A DNA stretch of 32,083 nt, taken from contig SAQR01000063.1 of assembly GCA_004020365.1 (NCBI GenBank), positions 1 to 32,083 on the forward strand, read 5' to 3'. This DNA comes from Mesorhizobium sp. (GTDB lineage Bacteria; Pseudomonadota; Alphaproteobacteria; Rhizobiales; Rhizobiaceae). Below, piece after piece: positions 15,148-23,496 of this stretch. Position numbers and translations under genes: made by a program. A model generated the notes under the pieces. The model ran no database searches. It was not told where the DNA came from and saw only the letters and a list, made by a program, of their open reading frames with translations. The number at the start of each line of letters is the position of its first letter. Position 1 is the stretch's first letter.

Positions 15148-15932
15148 GGCGACAGCTCCGCGGTGCCGGTCGCCTCGATGCGGCTGAGCCTGGAAAATGC
15201 GTCGCGGATCGAGCCGCCGCCGCTCGTCCTGACGACGTCGGCCACCTTGCCCTTGGCGACCAGTTCGCCCTGCCGCAGCACGACGACATGGTCGCCGTCG
15301 TCAACCTCGTCGATCAGATGCGTCGCCCACAGCACGCCGATGCCCTCGGTTTCGACGAGCCTGCGGATGGTGGCGAGAATGCCGGCACGCGACTGGATGT
15401 CGAGACCGACCGTCGCCTCGTCGAGCAGCAGCAGGGAAGGGCGGTGGAGCAGCGCCCTGGCGATCTCGATGCGCCGCATCTGGCCGCCGGAAAGACTGCG
15501 CGCCTTGTCATGCTGCCGACCCGGCATGTCGACGATATCGAGCAGCGCGGCAATGCGCTGCCGGGCCTCGCGTCCGCCGATGCCATGCAGCGCGGCGTGG
15601 TAGGAGAGGTTCTGGTGGACGCTGAGATCGAGGTCGAGCGTGCGCGCCTGGAACACGATGCCGACACGCCTCAACGCCTCGCCCGAAGCGCGGCTGACGT
15701 CATGGCCGAAGATGCGGATCGACCCGCGGCGGGTGTCGTAAAGGTGGCTGATCAGCGAGAACAGGGTCGTCTTGCCGGCGCCGTTGAGACCGAGAAGAAC
15801 GGTGAACGACGCCGGCGCGATCGAGAACGAGACGTCGTTGAGCGCCCGCTTCGAACCATAGGAGTGGCTGACGGCGGCGACGTCGAGCGCCGCCACCTGA
15901 TCTCCCGGTCCGCTTGTCCTCACATGCTGCAC
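15144..15932 (-). CDS. ABC transporter ATP-binding protein, PQQ/alcohol-associated
   Basis: A roughly 262-residue ATPase with a full motif set: Walker A GLNGAGKTTL, Q-loop region VGIVFQARTLDLDLSVHQN, signature LSGGQMRRIEIARALLHRP, Walker B LLLLDEATVGLD and the H-loop LWATHLIDE. The domain begins near VAALDVAAVSHSYGS. The GTG at 15932 is favoured because AAGGGAG lies 9 bases upstream; an in-frame TTG at 15959 is the alternative. It is coupled to the permease gene by a four-base overlap. It powers the transporter of the alcohol-oxidation set; the substrate is unknown. Confidence 0.9.
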   Translation of the reverse strand: MQHVRTSGPGDQVAALDVAAVSHSYGSKRALNDVSFSIAPASFTVLLGLNGAGKTTLFSLISHLYDTRRGSIRIFGHDVSRASGEALRRVGIVFQARTLDLDLSVHQNLSYHAALHGIGGREARQRIAALLDIVDMPGRQHDKARSLSGGQMRRIEIARALLHRPSLLLLDEATVGLDIQSRAGILATIRRLVETEGIGVLWATHLIDEVDDGDHVVVLRQGELVAKGKVADVVRTSGGGSIRDAFSRLSRIEATGTAELSP

Positions 15933-16017
15933 GCCGTCTGGCTCCCTTGTCGTCGACAATAGTCTGGCCCAAGTCTAGCCCTCGGGGCGCGATCGCGCAG
16001 GTCCTGATTTCAAAACC

Positions 16018-16521
16018 TTACTTGATCGTGATTGTGCCCTTCATGCCCTTGTCGGCGAGGTCGGGCACCGACCATGTGTAGATGCCGGGCCTCACGGTGG
16101 TGAACTGTACCTGGATGGTGCCGTCGGCGTCGAACTCGAGCCATGCCGGTGCGCCGTTCATGTGCACCTCGAGGTCGTTGATGACGATCTGGTTGTTCCA
16201 CACATTGCGGAACAGGTCGGTGTGGAATTTGTACTCCAGCCCGCCGGCTGCGGTGATCTTCCAGCGATAGCCCTGGCCGGCGATCAGCTCAAAATCCTTC
16301 TGGTTGGCGGTGAACTGGTCTTCCTTGCTGCCGAGGATAAGTTCCGGCACGTCCTTGCTGGCCCGGGTCGCCTTCTCGGCTTGCGGACTGGCCTCCGTGC
16401 TGGCGGCCGCGCCGGCGGCGGCGTCATCGTCATCGCCGTCGTCGGTCTGCGCCCAGACCTGACCCTGGGTGAGCGCCATGCCCACCAGCGCGGCGAAAGC
16501 GACTGCCCGAAATTTCCGCAT
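16018..16521 (-). CDS. Exported cupredoxin-like protein of the PQQ/alcohol operon
   Basis: A 167-residue protein with a signal peptide (MRKFRAVAFAALVGMALTQG, then QVWAQ), an acidic low-complexity linker (TDDGDDDDAAAG, residues about 26-37) and a C-terminal beta-sandwich domain of about 105 residues. The latter has the cupredoxin-like rhythm: FELIAGQGYRWKI, NNQIVINDLEVHMNGA, VRPGIYTWSVPDLADKGMKG. The Cys ligand of a type 1 copper site is absent, so copper binding of that kind is unlikely. AGGAAATC upstream of 16521 supports this start; the ORF extends to 16563. It lies between the beta-propeller and ATPase genes and probably serves in the periplasm with them. Confidence 0.8.
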   Translation of the reverse strand: MRKFRAVAFAALVGMALTQGQVWAQTDDGDDDDAAAGAAASTEASPQAEKATRASKDVPELILGSKEDQFTANQKDFELIAGQGYRWKITAAGGLEYKFHTDLFRNVWNNQIVINDLEVHMNGAPAWLEFDADGTIQVQFTTVRPGIYTWSVPDLADKGMKGTITIK

Positions 16522-16595
16522 GATTTCCTGCCCTTCTGCTGTTTTTCTGTCGGTTTGATTCACTTGGTTTATTCAGTGGTTCATTTGGCGTTGAG

Positions 16596-17567
16596 TCATT
16601 TGGGCGAGACGACGACGCCCCACGGCAAGGCGCCGACGGTCACCGACTGCACCGGCTCGTCGGTCGCCACGTCGATGAAGGTGATGTCGTTCGACACGCC
16701 GTTGGTCGAGATGATGGTCTTCTGGTCCGGGGTGAAGGCAAGCTGCCAGACGCGCTGGCCGACCAGCACATATTTCTCGACCTCGTAGGTCTGTGTGTTG
16801 ACCACCGCGACGCGGTTGGCCGGCCCGAGCGCCACATAGGCTTTCTTGCCGTCGGCGGTGATGCGCACACCGACCGGCTGGATGGATTCGGGCCTCAGGC
16901 CGGCAACCTCGAAGGTGATCTTCTGGACGACTTCGCGCGTTTGATTGTCGATCACCGAAACCGTGCCGCCGATCTCGGCGCTCACCCAGGCCTGCTTGCC
17001 GTCGGGGGTGAACTCGACGAAGCGCGGACGCGCGTCAACCAGCACGTTGTCGGTGATCTCGTGCGTCGACGTATCGATGAAATGCGCCATGTTCGTCGTT
17101 TCCGACGTGTTGACCATGGTCTTTCCGTCCGGGCTGACACCCATGCCCTCCGGCTCGACCCCGACCGGGATTTCCGCCAGCACTTTCTTGCCCTCGATGT
17201 CGATGACGGTGACGAGATTGTCGTCCTCATTGGCGACGTAGAGCGTCTTGCCGTCAGGCGACAGCACGAACAGCTCCGGGTCGGGTCCCGAAGGCAAGGT
17301 GTCGACGATCTCCAGCGACGCCGTGTCGATGACCTCGATCGAATCATCGTCGCTGGCGCAAAGATAAATGTGCTTGCCGTCGTGGGAGATGGTGATGCCG
17401 CGCGGACGCTGCCCGACATTGACGGTCTTCACGACCTGCATCGTCGCGGTGTCGACGACGGTCATCGTGTTGTCTTTCTCGTTCGAGACATAGGCCATGT
17501 AGGCCGACGCCGGGCCGGCCATGAAGCCGGTCGCAACTATGGCGAGTGCGCAAGCTCGTCTCTGCAC
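16596..17567 (-). CDS. PQQ-dependent catabolism-associated beta-propeller protein (YVTN-type repeats)
   Basis: A 323-residue exported beta-propeller. After a signal peptide (ending GPASA), repeats of about 42 residues recur with the pattern VSNEKDNTMTVVDTATMQVV, PRGITISHDGKHIYLC, DPELFVLSPDGKTLYVANED and so on, giving about seven blades. This is the family found beside PQQ-linked alcohol dehydrogenases and their ABC transporter. The start is taken as GTG at 17567, 6 bases after GGGAGG; an upstream TTG is in frame. The gene follows the binding-protein gene by 21 bases. The role is periplasmic and not enzymatically defined. Confidence 0.92.
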   Translation of the reverse strand: MQRRACALAIVATGFMAGPASAYMAYVSNEKDNTMTVVDTATMQVVKTVNVGQRPRGITISHDGKHIYLCASDDDSIEVIDTASLEIVDTLPSGPDPELFVLSPDGKTLYVANEDDNLVTVIDIEGKKVLAEIPVGVEPEGMGVSPDGKTMVNTSETTNMAHFIDTSTHEITDNVLVDARPRFVEFTPDGKQAWVSAEIGGTVSVIDNQTREVVQKITFEVAGLRPESIQPVGVRITADGKKAYVALGPANRVAVVNTQTYEVEKYVLVGQRVWQLAFTPDQKTIISTNGVSNDITFIDVATDEPVQSVTVGALPWGVVVSPK

Positions 17568-17588
17568 TGAAATTCCTCCCAATCTTTT

Positions 17589-18839
17589 CTACTTAAGCAC
17601 GCATTTTGTTTCCGGCTCATCGACCCCGAGCGTATCGAGCTCCGACAGCTGGTGCAAAAATCCCTCCTGCGGCGATGTCGAGACGACCGAACGGCCGTCG
17701 CCTAGGAAGATCGGCTGCCGCAACTGCTGGTTCCATTTGCGGAAGGTCAGTTTCTGCCCCTTGAAGGCGGCGATCGAAAAGTCGTCGGAGCGGATGAAGT
17801 CGGCCATCTTGCGCGGGTCGGCGCCCTGCGTGCGGGTGGCCGCCTCGCCGAGGATGCGCACCGCCGTCCACGCCGCCATGTCCTTCGACAGCATGCGGCG
17901 GCCGCTTGCCTTGGCGAAGCGGTTCTGGATCTGGGTGCCGCCCCATTGTTCGCTGGCCGGATGCCAGGCCGATGGGGTGAGGCCGGCGGTGCCGGCGACC
18001 GGCCGCGGGATCCAGGTGCGGAACGGAACGTAGGTCCCGAACACCTCGCTTTCGTCGGCGACCAGCAGCACATCGTGTTCCGGCAGGTCCTGGGTGAAGA
18101 CCGGCATCTGCCGCTGGATCTGGACGACGCCGGAATCGGTCCGCCGTGCCGTGCCGGTATCCTCGAACAGTTTTTCGCCGACGATCTCGCCGCCGAAGCG
18201 CGTCGCCGCCCGGCGCAGCGCCTCGGCAAAAAGCTGGTCGCGCTCGTGCGAGCCGTGGATCAGCACCCAGCGTCGCCATTGCTTCCAGATGAGATATTGC
18301 GCCAGCCCGTCGGCCAGCATGCTGCGCGTCGGGATGGTGTGGTAGATACTGGCGCGGCATTGCTCCTCGCGCAGACTGTCGTCGGTGGCGCCGGCGTTGA
18401 AGATCAAAACGCCGTCGTCGCGGGCAAGATCGGCGATTGACAGCAACTGCCTGGCCGAGAGGTCTGCGACCACATAGCGGTTGCCTTTGGCGATCAGGTC
18501 CTGGAAGGCCGGGACGGCATCGGCATCCGGCTTCACCTCAGTCACGTCGAGGCTGAATTTCTGGCCAAGGAAGCTGCCAGTCGTGTTGTTGTCGGCAATC
18601 GCCACATTGCCGCCGGCAACGCCTTCATCGCGCGGCGGGACGTCGAGCACCGACAGGGCCAGTTGCGGCGCATAGGCGCGCAAATAGCCAATCTTGATCT
18701 CGGTCAGCTTTTTTTCCGGCTTGGCCGTTGCGGTCGGCGGCTTGCCCGTCGCTTCCTGGGCCTGCGCGCCCGGAACGTTGACGGTCAGGGAAAAAAAGCA
18801 CAAAAAGGCCGCCAGAGTGCCCGGCACCGCGCTCGTCAT
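17589..18839 (-). CDS. ABC transporter substrate-binding protein, PQQ/alcohol-associated
   Basis: A 416-residue periplasmic binding protein of the branched-amino-acid (type I) fold. The signal peptide MTSAVPGTLAAFLCFFSLTV is followed by a Pro/Lys-rich linker, then KIGYLRAYAPQLALSVLDVP, and later DGVLIFNAGATDDSLREEQC, YLIWKQWRRWVLIHGSHERD and MAAWTAVRILGEAATR. These fit the family found with PQQ alcohol dehydrogenase systems. The start at 18839 is chosen for the signal peptide; the ORF runs to 19046 without one and no strong ribosome site is seen. It is the first gene of a six-gene minus-strand operon and is divergent from the H4MPT genes. Confidence 0.9.
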   Translation of the reverse strand: MTSAVPGTLAAFLCFFSLTVNVPGAQAQEATGKPPTATAKPEKKLTEIKIGYLRAYAPQLALSVLDVPPRDEGVAGGNVAIADNNTTGSFLGQKFSLDVTEVKPDADAVPAFQDLIAKGNRYVVADLSARQLLSIADLARDDGVLIFNAGATDDSLREEQCRASIYHTIPTRSMLADGLAQYLIWKQWRRWVLIHGSHERDQLFAEALRRAATRFGGEIVGEKLFEDTGTARRTDSGVVQIQRQMPVFTQDLPEHDVLLVADESEVFGTYVPFRTWIPRPVAGTAGLTPSAWHPASEQWGGTQIQNRFAKASGRRMLSKDMAAWTAVRILGEAATRTQGADPRKMADFIRSDDFSIAAFKGQKLTFRKWNQQLRQPIFLGDGRSVVSTSPQEGFLHQLSELDTLGVDEPETKCVLK

Positions 18840-18867
18840 CGATAAAATTACCCGTTCTTGCGCTAAA

Positions 18868-18885
18868 GTCCGATTGTTGTCGGAC
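18868..18885. promoter_or_regulatory. Perfect 6-bp inverted repeat in the divergent promoter region
   Basis: GTCCGA and TCGGAC are separated by TTGTTG, 28 bases upstream of the binding-protein start and within the 225-bp gap between the two divergent C1/alcohol operons. It could be an operator or a leader hairpin; no protein is assigned. The rest of the gap shows no clear promoter that I can defend. Confidence 0.3.
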
Positions 18886-19064
18886 CGGCGCGAAGTCAAG
18901 GTGCCCGTGATGAGCTTAGCTGACCCGCAAATTTTATCAAACCCTGTAAGTGGACTTCTCACGTCTGCTTTAGTGCCATGCCTGCTCGCCCGAACGGCAA
19001 TCGAGCGGATTGCGGTATTCAGGCCCAAGAACGTCCTGTCCCTCATGCCGGAGAAAGTCCTCCA

Positions 19065-20903
19065 ATGACCAGAATGCTGGCCAGCGTCACTGGCGTCGAC
19101 GAGGCGGAGATCGCGCTCTTAGGCGGCGTCGACATCATCGACCTGAAGGATCCGAGGGCGGGAGCGTTGGGCGCGGTGTCCACGCAGACCATCCGCCGGA
19201 CGATTTCGCTGATCGCCGGCCGGGCGCCGGTCAGCGCGGTCTGCGGCGACCTGCCGATGGAACCCGAGACGATCCGCGCCAAAGCCGAAGAGATCACTGC
19301 CGCCGGCGTCGATTACGCCAAGATAGGCTTGTTTCCATCGGCAAATATCGCGGCTTGCGCAGCCGCGCTCGCGCCGCTCGCTGCGCGAACGAAACTGATC
19401 GCCGTGCTTTTCGCCGACCTGGAGCCGGATTTCGAGCTTCTGCCGATGCTTGCCGAGCATCGCTTCCATGGCGCCATGGTCGACACTGCCAACAAGGCCA
19501 ACGGGCGGCTGCTCGACCATCTGCCGCCCGAGCGTATCCCGGGATTCGTCGATCGAGCCAAATCGCTCGGCCTCATGGTTGGGTTGAGCGGATCTCTGGA
19601 AGCCCCTGATATTCCGCGCCTGCTGCCCTTCGTTCCCGATTTTCTCGGCTTTCGCGGGGCGCTGTGCGGCAATTCCGGCCGCGTCGGTTCGATCAGCGCC
19701 GAGGCGGTTGCGCAGATCCGCGACTTGATCCCGGAAGCATCCGGGGCCGGCGGCGCGTCGAGCGTCGACTACCGCCTGCTGGCGGCGAGAGGCTATTCGC
19801 CGGGCACCGACCCGACACTGGGCACCGACAAGATCTTCGTGCGGGACTTTGTCCTGCCGGTCCAGATCGGCGCCTACAGTTTTGAGCACGGCCATACCCA
19901 AAAAGTGCGTTTCGACGTGACCGCCGACGTGCTGCAAGTCACCGACCATCCCGAAGACATGCGCCATGTGTTCTCCTACGACATCATCATGGACGGCATT
20001 CGCACCATTGTTGCGCGCGGCCACGTCCAGCTTAGCGAGGCCTTGGCCGAGCAGGTGGCGACGTACATTCTGGAGAACCCGCGTGTCGTGCGGGTCACGG
20101 TAAGGGTGGAAAAACTCGAACTCGGCCCAGGCGGCGTCGGCGTCGAGATCGAACGCAAGCGCCAATCGGCTGGCCGCGGCGTCGCCTCCGGCCCTGCCGG
20201 CCGAAAAGACCAAAGCGCCGTCTCCCGGGCGCGGCAGGAAGGGCCTGAGGCCATCAGGCGAGCCGTCAAGCCGGCCGTCGTCAAGCTTGGCGGCAGCACG
20301 GCCGATGCGGCGGAAATGGCGGAGTGGATCGCGGCGCTGGCGGGTTCCAGCCTGCCGGTCGTCATCGTGCCCGGCGGCGGCCGCTTTGCCGAGCAGGTGC
20401 GCGAGACGCAGATTTACATGGATTTTTCCGACACCGCCGCCCACGCCATGGCGATCCTCGCCATGGAGCAGTTCGCCCAAATCATCCTCGACCGTGACGA
20501 AAGGCTGGCGCCGGCACGGTCGCTGGAGGAAATGGGGCGGGCGCTGGACGCGGGGAACGTGGCGGTGTGGCTGCCGTCGTCATTGGCGCTGCCGGCGCCG
20601 GACATTCCGGCGTCCTGGGACGTTACCTCCGATTCCCTTGCCGCCTGGCTTGCCGGCAAGCTCGGCGCCAATGCGCTGCTCTTGATCAAGCAGACCGGCG
20701 CCTTCTCCGGCAGCGACACGATTGACAGCCTGGCAGTCAGAGGCATCGTCGACGCCGGCTTCGCCGCCATGCTGCCCGACGGTGTCGATGTCCATCTCGC
20801 CGGCCCGAAAGATGCAGCCGAAGCCGGGGCGCTGCTCGCGGCGGGCAATCTGCCCGGCATTCAAATCGCGGCTCCGATCCGGACGGCAAGAAAAGCAGGG
20901 TAG
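19065..20903 (+). CDS. Three-domain H4MPT biosynthesis fusion: MfnB-like, FolB-like and amino-acid-kinase-like
   Basis: 612 residues in three modules. Residues 1-240 resemble MfnB, which makes (5-formylfuran-3-yl)methyl phosphate for the methanofuran-type cofactor. The Schiff-base-type Lys28 is in DIIDLKDP, and Asp140/Lys144 in MVDTANK. Residues about 255-370 are a dihydroneopterin-aldolase-like (FolB) domain: FVLPVQIGAYSFEHG, SYDIIMDGIR, VRVEKLELG. After a Gly/Arg-rich linker, residues about 413-612 are an amino-acid-kinase fold with VVKLGGST and VVIVPGGGRFAEQ. That is the type thought to phosphorylate the aminomethylfuran phosphate in this pathway. The start has GGAGAAAG 7 bases upstream. 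It is the first gene of a tight four-gene operon. In most organisms I know these activities are separate genes. Function is inferred from family. Confidence 0.85.
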   Translation: MTRMLASVTGVDEAEIALLGGVDIIDLKDPRAGALGAVSTQTIRRTISLIAGRAPVSAVCGDLPMEPETIRAKAEEITAAGVDYAKIGLFPSANIAACAAALAPLAARTKLIAVLFADLEPDFELLPMLAEHRFHGAMVDTANKANGRLLDHLPPERIPGFVDRAKSLGLMVGLSGSLEAPDIPRLLPFVPDFLGFRGALCGNSGRVGSISAEAVAQIRDLIPEASGAGGASSVDYRLLAARGYSPGTDPTLGTDKIFVRDFVLPVQIGAYSFEHGHTQKVRFDVTADVLQVTDHPEDMRHVFSYDIIMDGIRTIVARGHVQLSEALAEQVATYILENPRVVRVTVRVEKLELGPGGVGVEIERKRQSAGRGVASGPAGRKDQSAVSRARQEGPEAIRRAVKPAVVKLGGSTADAAEMAEWIAALAGSSLPVVIVPGGGRFAEQVRETQIYMDFSDTAAHAMAILAMEQFAQIILDRDERLAPARSLEEMGRALDAGNVAVWLPSSLALPAPDIPASWDVTSDSLAAWLAGKLGANALLLIKQTGAFSGSDTIDSLAVRGIVDAGFAAMLPDGVDVHLAGPKDAAEAGALLAAGNLPGIQIAAPIRTARKAG

Positions 20904-20906
20904 GCG

Positions 20907-21458
20907 ATGGCGACGCTGCATACGCCGCGCTGGGCATGGGTTTTGACCGGTTCCGGTCATTTTTTTACGGAGAGTTTTGCACTCATCCACCAGCTCGAGC
21001 ATTGCGATGTCTTTGTCTCGAAAGCCGCCAACGAAGTGCTGCGCATGTACAAGCTCAAGCTCGATTTCCCGGAGACGACGCGCGTGCTGCACGACAAGAC
21101 GGCGAGCGCGATCCCGGTCGGCGAATTCTATCACGGTGTCTATCATACGGTGGTAGTGGCGCCGGCCAGTTCCAACACGGTCGCCAAATGCGTGCACGGC
21201 ATTTCCGACACGCTCGCCACCAACGTTTTTGCGCAGGCGGGAAAATGCCGGGTGCCGGCCATCGTCTTTGCCTGCGACACGGCGCCGGAACTCGAAACCA
21301 TGGCGCCGCATGGGCTGGTCAAGGTCTATCCACGCAGCATCGACCTGGAGAACACCAAGCAGCTGAAGAGTTTTGAGCGAACCCAGGTGGTCGAGTCGCT
21401 TGCCGATCTCGAAGCCTCTGTCAGGCGGCGCCACGCCGAACTCGCCCGCCATGGCTGA
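20907..21458 (+). CDS. Flavoprotein of the AfpA/dihydromethanopterin-reductase (DmrB-like) type
   Basis: A 183-residue protein of the flavodoxin-like flavoprotein superfamily. The FMN-binding pattern is visible in WVLTGSGHFFTESF near the start and in VVVAPASSNTVAKCVHGISD in the middle, the same plan as in DmrB and AfpA, which reduce dihydromethanopterin or pass electrons in H4MPT organisms. It starts 3 bases after the fusion gene and overlaps the next gene by 8 bases. A reductase step in H4MPT synthesis is the likely job; direct activity is inferred. Confidence 0.85.
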   Translation: MATLHTPRWAWVLTGSGHFFTESFALIHQLEHCDVFVSKAANEVLRMYKLKLDFPETTRVLHDKTASAIPVGEFYHGVYHTVVVAPASSNTVAKCVHGISDTLATNVFAQAGKCRVPAIVFACDTAPELETMAPHGLVKVYPRSIDLENTKQLKSFERTQVVESLADLEASVRRRHAELARHG

Positions 21459-22845
21459 GCGGCTGGTCTTTCTTACCGGCCATCTGGCCAAGGTCCGGCT
21501 GGAAAGGCTGCTGGCCGGACTGGGCGAAACCGAATTTGCCTGGGAGATCATCGACATCGGCGTCAAGGTTGCGGCGCTGATGAGCGAAGACATCATCAAG
21601 CGGCGGCTCAGCCTGGCAGGCGGCACCGACCGCGTCATCCTGCCCGGCCGCTATCGCGGCGACATCGAGCATCTGTCGGAGCATTTCGGCGTGCCCTTCA
21701 TACGCGGTCCCGACGAGATCGCCGATCTGCCGGCCTTTCTCGGCCGGGCGGGCGAGCCGCCCGACCTTTCGCGTCACGACATGCGCATCTTCGCCGAAAT
21801 CGTCGATGCGCCGATGCTGTCGGTCGAGGCGCTGGTGGCGAGAGCACGGACGCTGGCTGCGGCTGGCGCCGACGTCATCGATCTCGGCTGCTTGCCGGAA
21901 ACACCGTTTCCGTTGCTGGAAGAGGCGGTGCGCGAACTGAAGGCACAGGGATTTCTGGTCAGCGTCGATTCGGCCAGGTCAGATGAACTGTCGATCGGCG
22001 CAGGCGCTGGTGCGGACTATCTTCTCAGCCTCGACGAGACCACGCTGCCGCTGGCCTTCGACCACAAGGCCGTACCAGTGCTGATCCCGGCCACGCCCGG
22101 TGACCTGGATTCGCTGGGACGGGCCATCGAAGCGGCGCAAAAGGCCGGCGTCGCCTTCCTCGCCGATCCGGTGCTCGACCCGATCCATTTCGGCTTTGCC
22201 GCCTCACTCGGGCGTTTCATCGAGGCGCGCCGCCGCTGGCCCGAGGTCGAACTGCTGATGGGCACCGGCAATCTCACCGAATTGACCGATGCCGACAGTT
22301 CCGGCGTTACCGCGGTTCTGGCTGGGCTCTGCTCGGAACTTCAGATCCGAAACGTGCTTGCCGTGCATGTCAGCCCGCATACGCTGCGAACGATCGAGGA
22401 GCACGACATTGCCCGCCGCATCCTGTTTGCCGCCAAGAGTGACGGTGCGCTGCCGCGGAGTTATCATCCAGGGCTGCTGCAGGTTCACGACCGCAAGCCG
22501 TTCACCGCCTCGACCGAGGATATCGCAGCACTGGCGGCAGAGGTGCGCGACGCCAACTTCCGCATCATGACCGCCGAGGACGGCATCCATGTTTTCAACG
22601 GCAAGGGGCATGCGGTTGCAACGGACGCGTTCGAACTCTTTGCCGGGCTTGGCGTTGAGGCGGATGGCGCACACGCGTTCTATCTCGGCGCCGAACTGAT
22701 GAAGGCCGAGATCGCGTGGCGCCTCGGCAAGCGCTATGTGCAGGACGAGCCGCTCGCATGGGGCGTTGCCGCGCCGGCTCCCGAAACCGACCGCAGCCGT
22801 CTTGCCGAAGCGGGCCCTACGCTCCGCGCGAAGAAAGAGCGCTAA
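21451..22845 (+). CDS. Dihydropteroate-synthase-like protein (DUF6513 plus pterin-binding domain)
   Basis: 464 residues. The N-terminal about 130 residues (RLVFLTGHLAKVRLERLLAG, VILPGRYRGDIE) fit the DUF6513 module, and the remainder is a TIM-barrel pterin-binding domain (AAAGADVIDLGCLPE, GFLVSVDSARSDEL, FLADPVLDPIHFGF, ELLMGTGNLTELTDADS). This two-part protein is known from H4MPT-containing archaea and methylotrophs and is proposed to act in H4MPT assembly. The start at 21451 (MAERLVF) overlaps the preceding gene by 8 bases; the ORF extends to 21373 but inside the preceding gene. Confidence 0.88.
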   Translation: MAERLVFLTGHLAKVRLERLLAGLGETEFAWEIIDIGVKVAALMSEDIIKRRLSLAGGTDRVILPGRYRGDIEHLSEHFGVPFIRGPDEIADLPAFLGRAGEPPDLSRHDMRIFAEIVDAPMLSVEALVARARTLAAAGADVIDLGCLPETPFPLLEEAVRELKAQGFLVSVDSARSDELSIGAGAGADYLLSLDETTLPLAFDHKAVPVLIPATPGDLDSLGRAIEAAQKAGVAFLADPVLDPIHFGFAASLGRFIEARRRWPEVELLMGTGNLTELTDADSSGVTAVLAGLCSELQIRNVLAVHVSPHTLRTIEEHDIARRILFAAKSDGALPRSYHPGLLQVHDRKPFTASTEDIAALAAEVRDANFRIMTAEDGIHVFNGKGHAVATDAFELFAGLGVEADGAHAFYLGAELMKAEIAWRLGKRYVQDEPLAWGVAAPAPETDRSRLAEAGPTLRAKKER

Positions 22846-22848
22846 ACC

Positions 22849-23439
22849 ATGCCGTTCATTCGCGAATCGATCATCACCACCGTCAACAAAGCCGGCGACG
22901 TCCACATCGCGCCGATCGGCATCATCGCCGAGAAGGACGGCTGGGTGATCGCGCCGTTCCGGCCGTCGATCACGCTCGACAATCTCGCCGAAGTGCCGTT
23001 CGCCATAGCCAATTACACCGATGACGTCCGCATCTTTGCCGGCTGCCTGACCGGCCGCAAGCATTGGCCAACCGTTGCCGTCGGCGGGTTCCCGGTGCCG
23101 CGGCTCGCAGCGGCGCTCGCGCATTCGGTCCTCGAAGTCGAAAGTGTCGACGACGATGCACTGCGACCTCGCCATTTCTGCCGCGTGGTGCAGGAGGAAA
23201 CGCATGCGCCGTTCACCGGCTTCAACCGCGCCAAGGCGGCGGTGCTGGAACTGGCCATCCTGGTCAGCCGGCTCGGCATGCTGCCGCGCGACAAGATCGA
23301 GGCGGAAATCGCCTACCTTTCGATCGCCATCGAAAAGACAGCGGGCGAGGCCGAAAAGGAAGCCTGGGACTGGCTGATGCAGCGTGTCGGCGAGCACATG
23401 GCGGCCAAGGATGCCAGCGGCGAGGATGCGCGGGGCTGA
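22849..23439 (+). CDS. DUF447-type protein of the H4MPT cluster
   Basis: A 196-residue protein with an FMN-binding split-barrel-like N-terminal half (MPFIRESIITTVNKAGDVHI then APIGIIAEKDGWVIAPFRPS) and a helical C-terminal half (GFNRAKAAVLELAILVSRL). It fits the DUF447 family, commonly found in H4MPT gene clusters; its reaction is not established. It starts 3 bases after the DHPS-like gene and is the last gene of the operon. The sequence downstream (23440-23496) is a short gap before a convergent gene. Confidence 0.82.
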   Translation: MPFIRESIITTVNKAGDVHIAPIGIIAEKDGWVIAPFRPSITLDNLAEVPFAIANYTDDVRIFAGCLTGRKHWPTVAVGGFPVPRLAAALAHSVLEVESVDDDALRPRHFCRVVQEETHAPFTGFNRAKAAVLELAILVSRLGMLPRDKIEAEIAYLSIAIEKTAGEAEKEAWDWLMQRVGEHMAAKDASGEDARG

Positions 23440-23496
23440 ACCGGATATGCTGAACCTGGGTAAGCGTCCAGCTGACGTGTTTTAGTACCCTTGGGG

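Noticed and set aside
19119-20480. 453-codon minus-strand ORF
   Set aside because: It lies opposite the three-domain fusion, which has full family motifs. Long antisense ORFs are common in GC-rich genes.
22204-23397. 397-codon minus-strand ORF
   Set aside because: It is opposite the DHPS-like and DUF447 genes and its protein is Arg/His/Asp-rich shadow sequence with no motif.
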